Shown one piece after another: positions 1 to 6,194 of a stretch of 6,974 nucleotides of DNA (positions within the stretch are counted from its first letter, which is position 1; each line of letters starts with the position of its first letter). The notes beneath the pieces were generated by a model that was not told the DNA's origin, ran no database searches, and saw only the letters and a list, made by a program, of their open reading frames with translations. This stretch comes from Candidatus Saccharimonadota bacterium. GTDB lineage: Bacteria > Eremiobacterota > Xenobia > Xenobiales > Xenobiaceae. The DNA lies in NCBI GenBank assembly GCA_004554425.1, contig SFMI01000093.1, positions 1 through 6,974 of the forward strand, given 5' to 3'. The translations under genes were made by a program, and so were the position numbers.

Positions 1-7
1 TAGGCAT
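1..7 (-). CDS. Start of a gene running off the left edge (Met-Pro-...)
   Basis: Only the first two codons and one further base are visible: ATG at 7-5, then CCT, then A. The start is supported by a strong ribosome binding site (AAGGAGG, 9 bases upstream) and by a near-consensus promoter between it and the end of leuS, so the gene probably has its own transcript as well as any read-through from leuS. The short leader of about 30 bases and the strong signals suggest a well-expressed gene. Met-Pro starts occur in small ribosomal proteins such as S20 and S21, among many others, but two residues cannot identify the product. Confidence 0.72.
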
Positions 8-16
8 ATCCAATTA

Positions 17-23
17 CCTCCTT
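17..23 (-). promoter_or_regulatory. Ribosome binding site of the left-edge gene
   Basis: AAGGAGG on the minus strand, a full match to the anti-Shine-Dalgarno core, lies 9 bases before the ATG at 7-5. It decides the start of the gene that leaves the window. Confidence 0.85.
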
Positions 24-46
24 CGGTGGTACTGTTTCTTACTATT

Positions 47-75
47 ATTATACGCTATTTCTCGTCAAAAATCAA
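47..75 (-). promoter_or_regulatory. Vegetative (sigma-70/SigA type) promoter
   Basis: On the minus strand a -35 box TTGATT (75-70), a 17-base spacer and a perfect -10 box TATAAT (52-47) are present. Transcription would start near position 40, giving a leader of roughly 33 bases before the ATG at 7. It lies between the leuS stop and the left-edge gene. I see no clear intrinsic terminator for leuS in 76-120, so leuS transcripts may run into this gene. Confidence 0.8.
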
Positions 76-120
76 CCATTTGTTGTGACAGAGCCTTATA
101 AATTAAGCATTAAAGCCTTT

Positions 121-2637
121 TTAACCAACTACAAAGTTCATGAGTTTATTAGGCACATAGATCACTTTGCGGATAGTTTTATCGGCAATACTGGAAGCCA
201 CTTTGGCACTAGCCTTGGCTCTCTCTTCCAATTGCTCTTTGGATAAATCCTTAGGAACACGGATCATATCGCGCATCTTGCCATTAACTTGAATTACCAA
301 GTTAAAGTCATTTTCTACCAAGTGCTCTTCGTTATGCTCCGGCCAAGCGGGACGGCTTTCAAAAATGCCTTTTTCGTGGCCTAAGAAAGCCCAAAGCTCT
401 TCAGCAGCGTGAGGAGCTACAGGAGACATAACAATAATGTATTGCTCTAAAGTTTCCTGAGCAATCGGCCCTTTAGCTCCGCGAGCAATAAGGAAATTGC
501 TCCACTCCATTAAGGCAGCTACCACAGTATTGAGGTGCAAGCGAGAAAGATCTTCATTGATCTTCTTAATAAAGCGGTGAGTAGTCTTCAAAATTTCCGG
601 ATCGGTCTCTTTGCCAGGAGTAACTTGGCACTCAGTAATGAGAGTCCAAATACGACGGATCCAGCGATAGACACCTTCAATACCGGAATCATTCCATTCG
701 GCATCTAATTCAGGCGGCCCAATGAAGAGCAAGTAGGCGCGCAAAGCGTCAGTACCATACTTTTTAACCAAATCGTCGGGATTGACTACGTTGCCTTTGG
801 ATTTGCTCATCTTCTCCAAGCGACCGGAGCTACCCACTTTAGTGATCATGCCTTGGTTAAATAAGCGAGTGAAGGGCTCTTTGAAGCCGATTAAACCTAA
901 ATCGTAGAAGATCTTGGTGTAGAAGCGCGAGTAAAGCAAGTGCAATACAGCGTGCTCAATGCCACCGACGTAAAGATCTACAGGGTTCCAGAAGTCGACA
1001 TCTTCACGACGCCAGGCAGCATCTTGGCAATCGTAGGACGGATAGCGCAAGAAGTACCAGGAAGAGCAAATCCACTGAGAGATGGTATCAGTGTCGCGCT
1101 TAGCCGGGCCGCCACACTTAGGACAAGTGGTATTAACAAATTCTGGCAAAGAAGCCAAAGGAGAAGCGCCAGTGCCGGAAGGCTGGTACTTTTCTACATG
1201 AGGCAACAAGACTGGCAGCTGATCTTCGGGAACAGGCACAATGCCGCACTTGTCACAATAAACCATAGGAATGGGAGCGCCCCAGTAACGCTGTCTGGAA
1301 ACTAACCAGTCACGCAAACGATAGTTTACTACAGCCTTACCGATATTGAGCTTTTCTAACTTTTCGACCACAGCTTTGCGACCGACGTTAGACTCCATAC
1401 CAGAGAACTCTTCGGAATTGATCATATAGCCCAATTCGCAATAAGGCTTCTCATAAGGATCAGCTCCGAATTTAGCTTGCCAAGCAGCGCTTACGGCAGC
1501 AGGATCGCTAAAATCGGTACCATCAGCTTTTAAAGCTTCGGCCTGAGCGGCGGTCATAACCACTTGCTTAATGGGCAAATTAAAAGCTTTAGCAAAGTCC
1601 CAGTCGCGCTCATCATGGGCAGGAACAGCCATAATAGCGCCAGTGCCGTAGCCCATAAGTACATAATCGGCAATCCAAATAGGAATTTTGGCACCGTTTA
1701 CAGGGTTGATAGCATAAGCACCGGTAAATTCGCCGGTCTTTTCCTTTTGCTCTTGGCGCTCTACTTCGGTGCGAGAGCAAGTGCGAGTAATGTAAGCTTC
1801 AACCTTCTCGGCACGATCGGGAGTAGTAATGTGGCGTACTAATTCATGCTCGGGAGCCAATACCATGTAAGAAACACCGTAAATGGTATCGGGACGAGTG
1901 GTGAAAACGGTCAAGCTTTCATTTTCGTGACCATCGATAGCAAAACGAACTTCAGCACCTTCGCTGCGGCCGATCCAGTCGATTTGCATTTTCTTAACTT
2001 TCTCAGGCCAATCAAGATCTTTAAGATCGTCAATTAAGCGCTGAGCATATTTGCTAATAGCGAAGAACCACTGAGGCAAACCTTTTTTAGTAACCAAAGT
2101 GCCGCAACGCTCACAACGTCCCTCTTTTACTTCTTCATCGGCTAAACCGGTAGCGCAGGAAGGGCACCAGTTAATAGGAGCTTCTTTTTTATAAGCCAAA
2201 CCAGCTTCATAAGCTTTTAAGAAAGTCCACTGAGTCCATTTATAGTATTCAGGCAAAGAAGAGTTAACTTCACGATCCCAGTCATACATAGAGCCCATGT
2301 CTTTGAGCTGGCGGCGCATATTGCTGGTAGCAGCCTTAGTTTGGGCCACAGGATGGATACCACGTTTAATAGCGGCATTTTCGGCAGGTAAACCGAAAGC
2401 GTCCCAACCCATAGGATGGAGCACTTGGCGACCGTGTAAAGTCATATAACGGCTCATAACGTCGGAAAGTACATAACCGCGCCAGTGGCCTACGTGAAGC
2501 CCTTCACCGGAAGGATAAGGGAACATATCGAGGCAGTAATACTTGGGGCGGCTGTCGCTCTTGACGGCGTGGTGCAACTTTTTGGCTTCCCAAATATCGC
2601 GCCATTTCTGTTCAAAACTAGCCGGATCGTATTGCAT
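121..2637 (-). CDS. leuS: Leucyl-tRNA synthetase (class I)
   Basis: Cytoplasmic enzyme that charges tRNA-Leu with leucine using ATP and edits misacylated products. The 838 residues match a full-length bacterial LeuRS (E. coli 860). Visible landmarks are the HIGH-type signature HVGH at 48-51, a first zinc ribbon with C158/C161 and C175/C178, and the CP1 editing domain with TTRPDT (246-251) and HDERD (341-345). A second zinc ribbon follows with C461/C464 and C505/C508, then KMSKS at 609-613, a helical anticodon-binding domain and a C-terminal domain starting around VIQVNGKMRD. The leucine-specific insertion before KMSKS is almost absent, as in Bacillus-type enzymes. The start is supported by AAGGAG at 2651-2646, 8 bases upstream. 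The leader of about 125 bases shows no T-box signature, and no promoter was convincing, so it may be cotranscribed with the propeller gene. Confidence 0.98.
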   Translation of the reverse strand: MQYDPASFEQKWRDIWEAKKLHHAVKSDSRPKYYCLDMFPYPSGEGLHVGHWRGYVLSDVMSRYMTLHGRQVLHPMGWDAFGLPAENAAIKRGIHPVAQTKAATSNMRRQLKDMGSMYDWDREVNSSLPEYYKWTQWTFLKAYEAGLAYKKEAPINWCPSCATGLADEEVKEGRCERCGTLVTKKGLPQWFFAISKYAQRLIDDLKDLDWPEKVKKMQIDWIGRSEGAEVRFAIDGHENESLTVFTTRPDTIYGVSYMVLAPEHELVRHITTPDRAEKVEAYITRTCSRTEVERQEQKEKTGEFTGAYAINPVNGAKIPIWIADYVLMGYGTGAIMAVPAHDERDWDFAKAFNLPIKQVVMTAAQAEALKADGTDFSDPAAVSAAWQAKFGADPYEKPYCELGYMINSEEFSGMESNVGRKAVVEKLEKLNIGKAVVNYRLRDWLVSRQRYWGAPIPMVYCDKCGIVPVPEDQLPVLLPHVEKYQPSGTGASPLASLPEFVNTTCPKCGGPAKRDTDTISQWICSSWYFLRYPSYDCQDAAWRREDVDFWNPVDLYVGGIEHAVLHLLYSRFYTKIFYDLGLIGFKEPFTRLFNQGMITKVGSSGRLEKMSKSKGNVVNPDDLVKKYGTDALRAYLLFIGPPELDAEWNDSGIEGVYRWIRRIWTLITECQVTPGKETDPEILKTTHRFIKKINEDLSRLHLNTVVAALMEWSNFLIARGAKGPIAQETLEQYIIVMSPVAPHAAEELWAFLGHEKGIFESRPAWPEHNEEHLVENDFNLVIQVNGKMRDMIRVPKDLSKEQLEERAKASAKVASSIADKTIRKVIYVPNKLMNFVVG

Positions 2638-2721
2638 GAAAAATACTCCTTAAATTAAGAAAAAAAATCTCAGGCTTAGCTGTCTTTAAAAATCGGCAAA
2701 GAGCTTTCGCGTCGGCGCCTT

Positions 2722-2730
2722 CTCCTCCTT
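2722..2730 (-). promoter_or_regulatory. Shine-Dalgarno-like motif without an ORF, in the leuS leader
   Basis: AAGGAGGAG on the minus strand lies about 85 bases before the leuS start, but no ATG, GTG or TTG follows at usable spacing. The next TTG is 22 bases away and would give a seven-codon peptide. The real leuS site is AAGGAG at 2651-2646. The motif may be a remnant, a ribosome standby or regulatory site, or chance. The rest of the 2638-2762 gap holds the GGCGCC palindrome and an A/T-rich tract but no clear terminator. Confidence 0.35.
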
Positions 2731-2762
2731 TTTTGTCTAATTGCCAAGCCCTAATAAAAGCA

Positions 2763-3746
2763 CTAATAAACCCAAACTATGGCACGTGGGCCTTGACCGA
2801 TTGCCAAACGTCCCAACTGCTTGCCAGTATTCATATCTATTACAGAAAGATCGTTGGTATTGAAGTTGGTGATATAACACATAGAGCCATCTGGCGCAAA
2901 GCATAAATCGCGCGGCCCTACTCCTACTGCCGTGCGGAAACGCAAACTGGGACGATCTAAGGGAAAGATAGAAACATCGTTAGAAATGGAATTGATTACA
3001 ACTACTTGGTCTTTGGGAGATACGCCCACAATACTGGCACCAGAGCCTACAGGAACTTTACTCAAAAGGCGCAGATCGGTAGTTTTGTAAATCCCCACTT
3101 TACTTTCAGAAGGCAAAGCTACAATTAAACGTCCGTTATCTTTAGAAAGAGCTAAACCACCAGCATTAGGGCCGACGCTCATTTGTTTAAAAATTGACCA
3201 ATTAAAGAGATCGACTACGGTTAAAAGGCCAGTATTTTCATGAGAGATAAACATTTTGGCGCCGTTTTTAGAGATACGCATTAAGCTGGGAGCCAAACCA
3301 TTTAAGGGCAATACGCGCACAACTTGAAAAGAAGGCACATGCAATTCAATTAGAGAGCAAGTGGAAGACTCTAAAACGTAGAGTCTGGCTCCATCGGTGG
3401 AAAAGCAAACATCGACAGGTGTTTTAATTTTTTCGTCGGTATAATTGTTGCCAAAGCGCATATTGCCGCTTTCAATAACGGAAATACACCCTGTTTTGGG
3501 CTGAGCTACGGCGATATAGCGATTATCTGGCGAAACTGACATGCGCTCTGGGTTAGTACCTACAGAAAATGTACCTTTGACGCGCACAGTTCTAGCGTCT
3601 ACTACACTCATGGAATCGCCCAAAAAGCAGGAAATAAGTAAGCGCGGCGCAGTTAAGCCCTGAGCTTGAGAAGGCACAGACGAGGCACAGAAAAAGGCCA
3701 CCGCTACTAGAGACAGCCAACATAAAAACAGCTTCCATTTATTCAT
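2763..3746 (-). CDS. Exported YVTN/lactonase-like beta-propeller protein
   Basis: A 327-residue protein with a signal peptide: basic start, hydrophobic stretch about 6-20, likely cleavage after SQA at 26-28, and no good lipobox. The rest is a run of propeller blades of about 42 residues with the pattern G-P/N-x-x-(hydrophobic)-x-(hydrophobic)-S-x-D-G-x-x-(hydrophobic)-(hydrophobic), then a turn and a strand like ISVIE or LSVID. Copies begin near residues 63, 109, 151, 192, 234 and 277. The segment 33-62 plus the last strand (319-327) closes a seventh blade. This matches YVTN-repeat surface or periplasmic propellers. Such folds serve as scaffolds or enzymes, and no catalytic residues identify a substrate, so the specific role is unknown. 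The start is supported by AAGAGG at 3762-3757, 10 bases upstream. It is divergent from the DUF4127 gene and upstream of leuS on the same strand. Confidence 0.88.
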   Translation of the reverse strand: MNKWKLFLCWLSLVAVAFFCASSVPSQAQGLTAPRLLISCFLGDSMSVVDARTVRVKGTFSVGTNPERMSVSPDNRYIAVAQPKTGCISVIESGNMRFGNNYTDEKIKTPVDVCFSTDGARLYVLESSTCSLIELHVPSFQVVRVLPLNGLAPSLMRISKNGAKMFISHENTGLLTVVDLFNWSIFKQMSVGPNAGGLALSKDNGRLIVALPSESKVGIYKTTDLRLLSKVPVGSGASIVGVSPKDQVVVINSISNDVSIFPLDRPSLRFRTAVGVGPRDLCFAPDGSMCYITNFNTNDLSVIDMNTGKQLGRLAIGQGPRAIVWVY

Positions 3747-3853
3747 AGATATAAATCCTCTTAAGGCTAAAATTTTGCATATATTTATAAGCTAGACGAG
3801 CGGCCTTTTCTTATAGCAAAGGGAGGCCAGCTCAGCTTAGAGAAACCGGCTCT
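3747..3853. promoter_or_regulatory. Divergent control region between two exported-protein genes
   Basis: These 107 bases must carry the promoters of both the propeller gene (minus) and the DUF4127 gene (plus), unless they are transcribed from further away. It contains an A/T-rich core at about 3766-3790 (TATAAA on the minus strand) and an interrupted inverted repeat, GGCCT at 3802-3806 with AGGCC at 3824-3828. I found no -35/-10 pair with good spacing on either strand, so exact promoters are not called. A GGGAGG motif at 3821-3826 sits in one arm of the inverted repeat, too far (27 bases) from the plus-strand ATG to act as a normal ribosome binding site. Confidence 0.55.
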
Positions 3854-3915
3854 ATGTTTAAAAGATTGCTTTTTTATACTTGTTCCCTAACTCTCCTTTT
3901 AAGCGGAGCCGGTTT
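3843..3915 (+). promoter_or_regulatory. Possible start-region hairpin of the DUF4127 gene
   Basis: AAACCGGCTC (3843-3852), ending one base before the ATG, is perfectly complementary to GAGCCGGTTT (3906-3915) inside the signal-peptide codons. The 10-base, GC-rich stem would put the start codon in a loop of 53 bases. The usual ribosome binding site position holds no good Shine-Dalgarno motif. Control of translation initiation is inference; the complementarity is directly visible. Confidence 0.4.
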
Positions 3916-5596
3916 AGCCAAACCACAAGCTCCGGTACAACCGGCCAATGTAGGCGTTTTTCAAGCTCAGGGCCATAAAATAGCCGCGCCAGCCACACTT
4001 GAAGCCAAAAGCGTAAAGACTTCGAGTACTGCCGCCGCGCAGCCAACTTTAGAAGCTCAACCTTGGAAGGCCTTATATGTTCCTTTAGATGATCGTCCTT
4101 GCAATTGGCTCTTTCCTGGCCAAATTGCTCGCATAGGCGGCGGCAGCTTAATTGTGCCTGAGCGTTCGTGGTTAGGCAAAGCCTACACACCTGGGCAGCC
4201 GCAAAAGTTGAAAGCTTGGTTGCGCGACCAGCCTATATATTCTAACGCTATTATTTCTGCCGATATGCTGGCCTACGGCGGCTTGATAGCTTCGCGCACC
4301 GCTAAAATAAGCACAGCCGAAGCTTTGGAAAATTTGCAAATTTTGCCGGAATTAGCTAGAAAAGGCCAGCATTTGGAAGTATTAGCTATTGTGCCGCGCC
4401 TTTCGTTGCGCACTTCCGACGGCCAAGCGCCCTACGAAACTAGTTTGCGCAATTGGGCTGCCCGTGGTGAGGCTAACCCGCCAGCCAACGTGCCAGAAAA
4501 GTACTTCCGTGAATATTTGCAAGTACGAAACCGCAATTTAGAAGTTTTGTACAATTTGTTGCGTTTTACCGCTCAAGGCACTATCGATCATTTGGTTATT
4601 GGCCAAGACGACGCCGCCTCCGAAGGCATCCATATTAGTGAATTAGCTCAGCTTAAAGCCAAAATTAAAGAGCTTGATATCGAAAACAAAGTAGATATTA
4701 TGTGCGGTGCCGATGAGCTAGCTTCCAATATAACTGCGGGGTGGCTGGCTAAAGAAGCTAACTATACTCCCCATATTGAATTAGACTATTCAGACCCGGA
4801 TTATAAAGATAAAGTTCCGCCTATGGAAGCTTTTACTTTAGCGGAAACTGCTCGCCTTCACTTGGATTTAAGCGGCGCTACCGAAACTGAAGGCACAGGC
4901 ACAGTTATTTTCGTAGAAACTCCCAGCGATAAACCTTTTGCCGCTCCTACTTTAGAAGGCGACGACAAAACCAAAACGCAAGCCGAAAATTTATTAGAGC
5001 GTATTAACAATAAATTTGTTGATCAAAGAAAAAGGCCTTACGGTTTGGCCGATTTACATTTAGTCAACCGAGCTGAGCCTATTTTTGCTCAAACCATTAT
5101 AGACAACGTACCTATTTGGGAATTAGCTTGCTACTCGGCTTGGAATACGCCCTCAAATTCTTTGGGCACAGCCATAGCCCAAGCTTGTGCCGCCCAAATT
5201 GCCTTAGTTAAAGGCAAAAATTGGACAATATATCGTCGCTTGGAAAGTGAAAAAACCCAACAAGCTTTTACTGTCGCTCGCTTAATAGACGATTATGCTT
5301 ATCAAGCTGTCATTAGACAAAATTTAAGCAAAGAATACAAAAATATCAACATTAAGGCTGATCCGCTGCTCAATCAAGCTGGCCCAGCCGGTTTAGCTGC
5401 TCGCCAAGCTGCAATTCCTTGGGCACAACAATTGTGGGACGAAAAACTTTTAGGCCAAAGTTACTACTCTCCAACCGTAGGTCAAAAAGTTGTCTTCCGC
5501 AGTATGTTCTTAGAAATCGTCTTACCCTGGCCGCGCCTTTTTGAAATAGAAGAGCGCTTAAATATAACTTTAGCTACCGAAGACGTAGTCCATTAG
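3854..5596 (+). CDS. DUF4127-family protein, secreted
   Basis: A 580-residue protein. A signal peptide is evident: Lys-Arg at 3-4, hydrophobic 5-18, likely cleavage after GLA at 20-22. An Ala/Pro/Thr/Gln-rich linker (about 23-70) leads to a DUF4127-type body. Recognisable conserved blocks are VPLDDRP (76-82), DMLAYGGLIASR (137-148), VPRLS (180-184), GQDDA (250-254), GADELASN (285-292) and WNTPSNSLGTAIAQ (430-443). The C-terminal end is rich in aromatics and proline (about 548-566). The biochemical function of the family is not established. The repeated Asp/Arg/Asn motifs look like an enzyme active site, which is inference. The start was chosen because it gives a proper signal peptide and no in-frame start lies upstream, although the ribosome binding site is poor. 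It is followed by its own terminator, so it appears monocistronic. Divergent from the propeller gene. Confidence 0.87.
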   Translation: MFKRLLFYTCSLTLLLSGAGLAKPQAPVQPANVGVFQAQGHKIAAPATLEAKSVKTSSTAAAQPTLEAQPWKALYVPLDDRPCNWLFPGQIARIGGGSLIVPERSWLGKAYTPGQPQKLKAWLRDQPIYSNAIISADMLAYGGLIASRTAKISTAEALENLQILPELARKGQHLEVLAIVPRLSLRTSDGQAPYETSLRNWAARGEANPPANVPEKYFREYLQVRNRNLEVLYNLLRFTAQGTIDHLVIGQDDAASEGIHISELAQLKAKIKELDIENKVDIMCGADELASNITAGWLAKEANYTPHIELDYSDPDYKDKVPPMEAFTLAETARLHLDLSGATETEGTGTVIFVETPSDKPFAAPTLEGDDKTKTQAENLLERINNKFVDQRKRPYGLADLHLVNRAEPIFAQTIIDNVPIWELACYSAWNTPSNSLGTAIAQACAAQIALVKGKNWTIYRRLESEKTQQAFTVARLIDDYAYQAVIRQNLSKEYKNINIKADPLLNQAGPAGLAARQAAIPWAQQLWDEKLLGQSYYSPTVGQKVVFRSMFLEIVLPWPRLFEIEERLNITLATEDVVH

Positions 5597-5618
5597 GACA
5601 CGTTTAGTCTAGCTTTTT

Positions 5619-5662
5619 AGCCTGCGCTTTATTAGAAGTACGATAAAGAGCAGGCTTTTTTT
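5619..5662 (+). terminator. Intrinsic terminator of the DUF4127 gene
   Basis: The stem AGCCTGC (5619-5625) pairs with GCAGGCT (5650-5656), then after one G/A mismatch CTTTAT (5627-5632) pairs with ATAAAG (5643-5648) around a 10-base loop. A run of seven T follows at 5656-5662. It begins 22 bases after the stop codon and separates this transcript from the next gene. Confidence 0.93.
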
Positions 5663-5745
5663 AGTCCATCTCCGTAGTATATTTATATATATAGCGGCAA
5701 AAATATAAACTGACCGCGTTTTTACTATTTAGGGAGAATTTTTTT
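5663..5745 (+). promoter_or_regulatory. Leader and probable promoter of the YedF-like gene
   Basis: After the terminator the next gene needs its own promoter. The stretch is very A/T-rich (TATATA-like at 5684-5689, TATAAA at 5704-5709), but neither has a good -35 box at 17 bases, so the promoter is not pinned down. GCGG (5693-5696) and CCGC (5714-5717) flank the TATAAA as a short inverted repeat, possibly an operator. The ribosome binding site AGGGAG at 5731-5736 lies 9 bases before the ATG at 5746. Confidence 0.5.
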
Positions 5746-6108
5746 ATGACAGTTTTGCTTTTAACAAGTGCGACTTTAGGTACGGTAAATCAATTAGCCA
5801 ACGAGACAACGGAAAAAGGTCTGGAATTTGGCAAAACTATGATGGCTAAATTTTTGCACAATTTGGAAAATAAGGCCAAAGATATAGATATTATTATTTG
5901 CTATACCGAAGGTGTTTTTAATGCTGTGTGCGGCAGCGATGCGGCGCTTTCTCTTTCTTTTATGCAAGATTCAGGCGTAAAAATTCTGCTCTGCTCTACT
6001 TGTTTAGAGCACTATCATTTAGAAGCTGAACAAGTAGTAGGCACAGTTTCCGATATGGCTACTATTGCTACTACGCTTGTCCAAGCTGACAAAGTGATTA
6101 AGCCTTAA
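5746..6108 (+). CDS. DsrE-like protein resembling the C-terminal domain of YedF
   Basis: A 120-residue cytoplasmic protein. It starts with a beta strand and a small-residue turn (LLLTSATLG, 4-12) and continues with a helix containing GKTMMAKFLHNL (29-40). A strand follows (IDIIICYTEG, 47-56), then a helix, then VKILLCSTCLEHY with a CxxC pair at C83 and C86, and finally VVGTVSDM (97-104). This order and the CSTCLEHY block match the DsrE-like half of the selenium/sulfur-metabolism protein YedF, which normally also carries an N-terminal TusA-like domain. That domain is missing here, and the upstream region does not encode it. A role in sulfur or selenium transfer through the cysteines is inferred from the family only, as no selenium genes are in view. 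Start fixed by AGGGAG 9 bases upstream. Probably monocistronic. Confidence 0.82.
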   Translation: MTVLLLTSATLGTVNQLANETTEKGLEFGKTMMAKFLHNLENKAKDIDIIICYTEGVFNAVCGSDAALSLSFMQDSGVKILLCSTCLEHYHLEAEQVVGTVSDMATIATTLVQADKVIKP

Positions 6109-6115
6109 ATAGCCA

Positions 6116-6136
6116 TTAAACTGCTCTATAGTTTAA
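6116..6136 (+). repeat. Small hairpin just after the YedF-like gene
   Basis: TTAAACT (6116-6122) pairs perfectly with AGTTTAA (6130-6136) around a 7-base loop. It is A/T-rich, has no T-run after it and is too weak for a terminator by itself. It lies directly before the much larger hairpin at 6143-6190 and may be part of the same 3' end structure. Confidence 0.45.
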
Positions 6137-6142
6137 GATAAG

Positions 6143-6190
6143 AATAGCCAAGCTTTGTTGCTGCTATGTAGCAGCCAAAGCTTGGCTATT
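6143..6190. terminator. Long hairpin between convergent genes, probable two-way terminator
   Basis: AATAGCCAAGCTTTG (6143-6157) pairs perfectly with CAAAGCTTGGCTATT (6176-6190). Within it GCTGCT (6160-6165) pairs with AGCAGC (6170-6175) around the loop ATGT, leaving a single TT bulge. This gives 21 base pairs. T-rich but interrupted sequence follows on both strands (TTTAGTTTATTT on plus, TTCTTATCTT on minus). Its position between two convergent stop codons fits a shared terminator. The imperfect T-runs leave room for another role, such as mRNA 3' stabilisation or a dispersed repeat. Confidence 0.7.
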
Positions 6191-6194
6191 TAGT

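Noticed and set aside
940..1305. Plus-strand open frame of 121 codons opposite leuS
   Set aside because: It is antisense to the conserved catalytic region of leuS and has no recognisable protein features.
1564..2037. Two plus-strand open frames opposite the leuS editing and zinc regions
   Set aside because: They are shadows of the leuS codon pattern, with no supporting protein features.
2638..2762. T-box riboswitch or terminator upstream of leuS
   Set aside because: No T-box consensus is visible, and no stable hairpin with a T-run. The only pairings found (GGCAA/TTGCC and GGGCTT/AAGCTC) are short and interleaved.
3858..4190. Minus-strand open frame of 110 codons opposite the DUF4127 gene start
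   Set aside because: It overlaps signal peptide and DDRP-motif codons of a well-supported gene and has no recognisable features of its own.
6143..6190. Long hairpin as part of an insertion sequence or miniature transposon
   Set aside because: There are no flanking direct repeats and no transposase remnant. Its position between convergent stops is better explained by a terminator.
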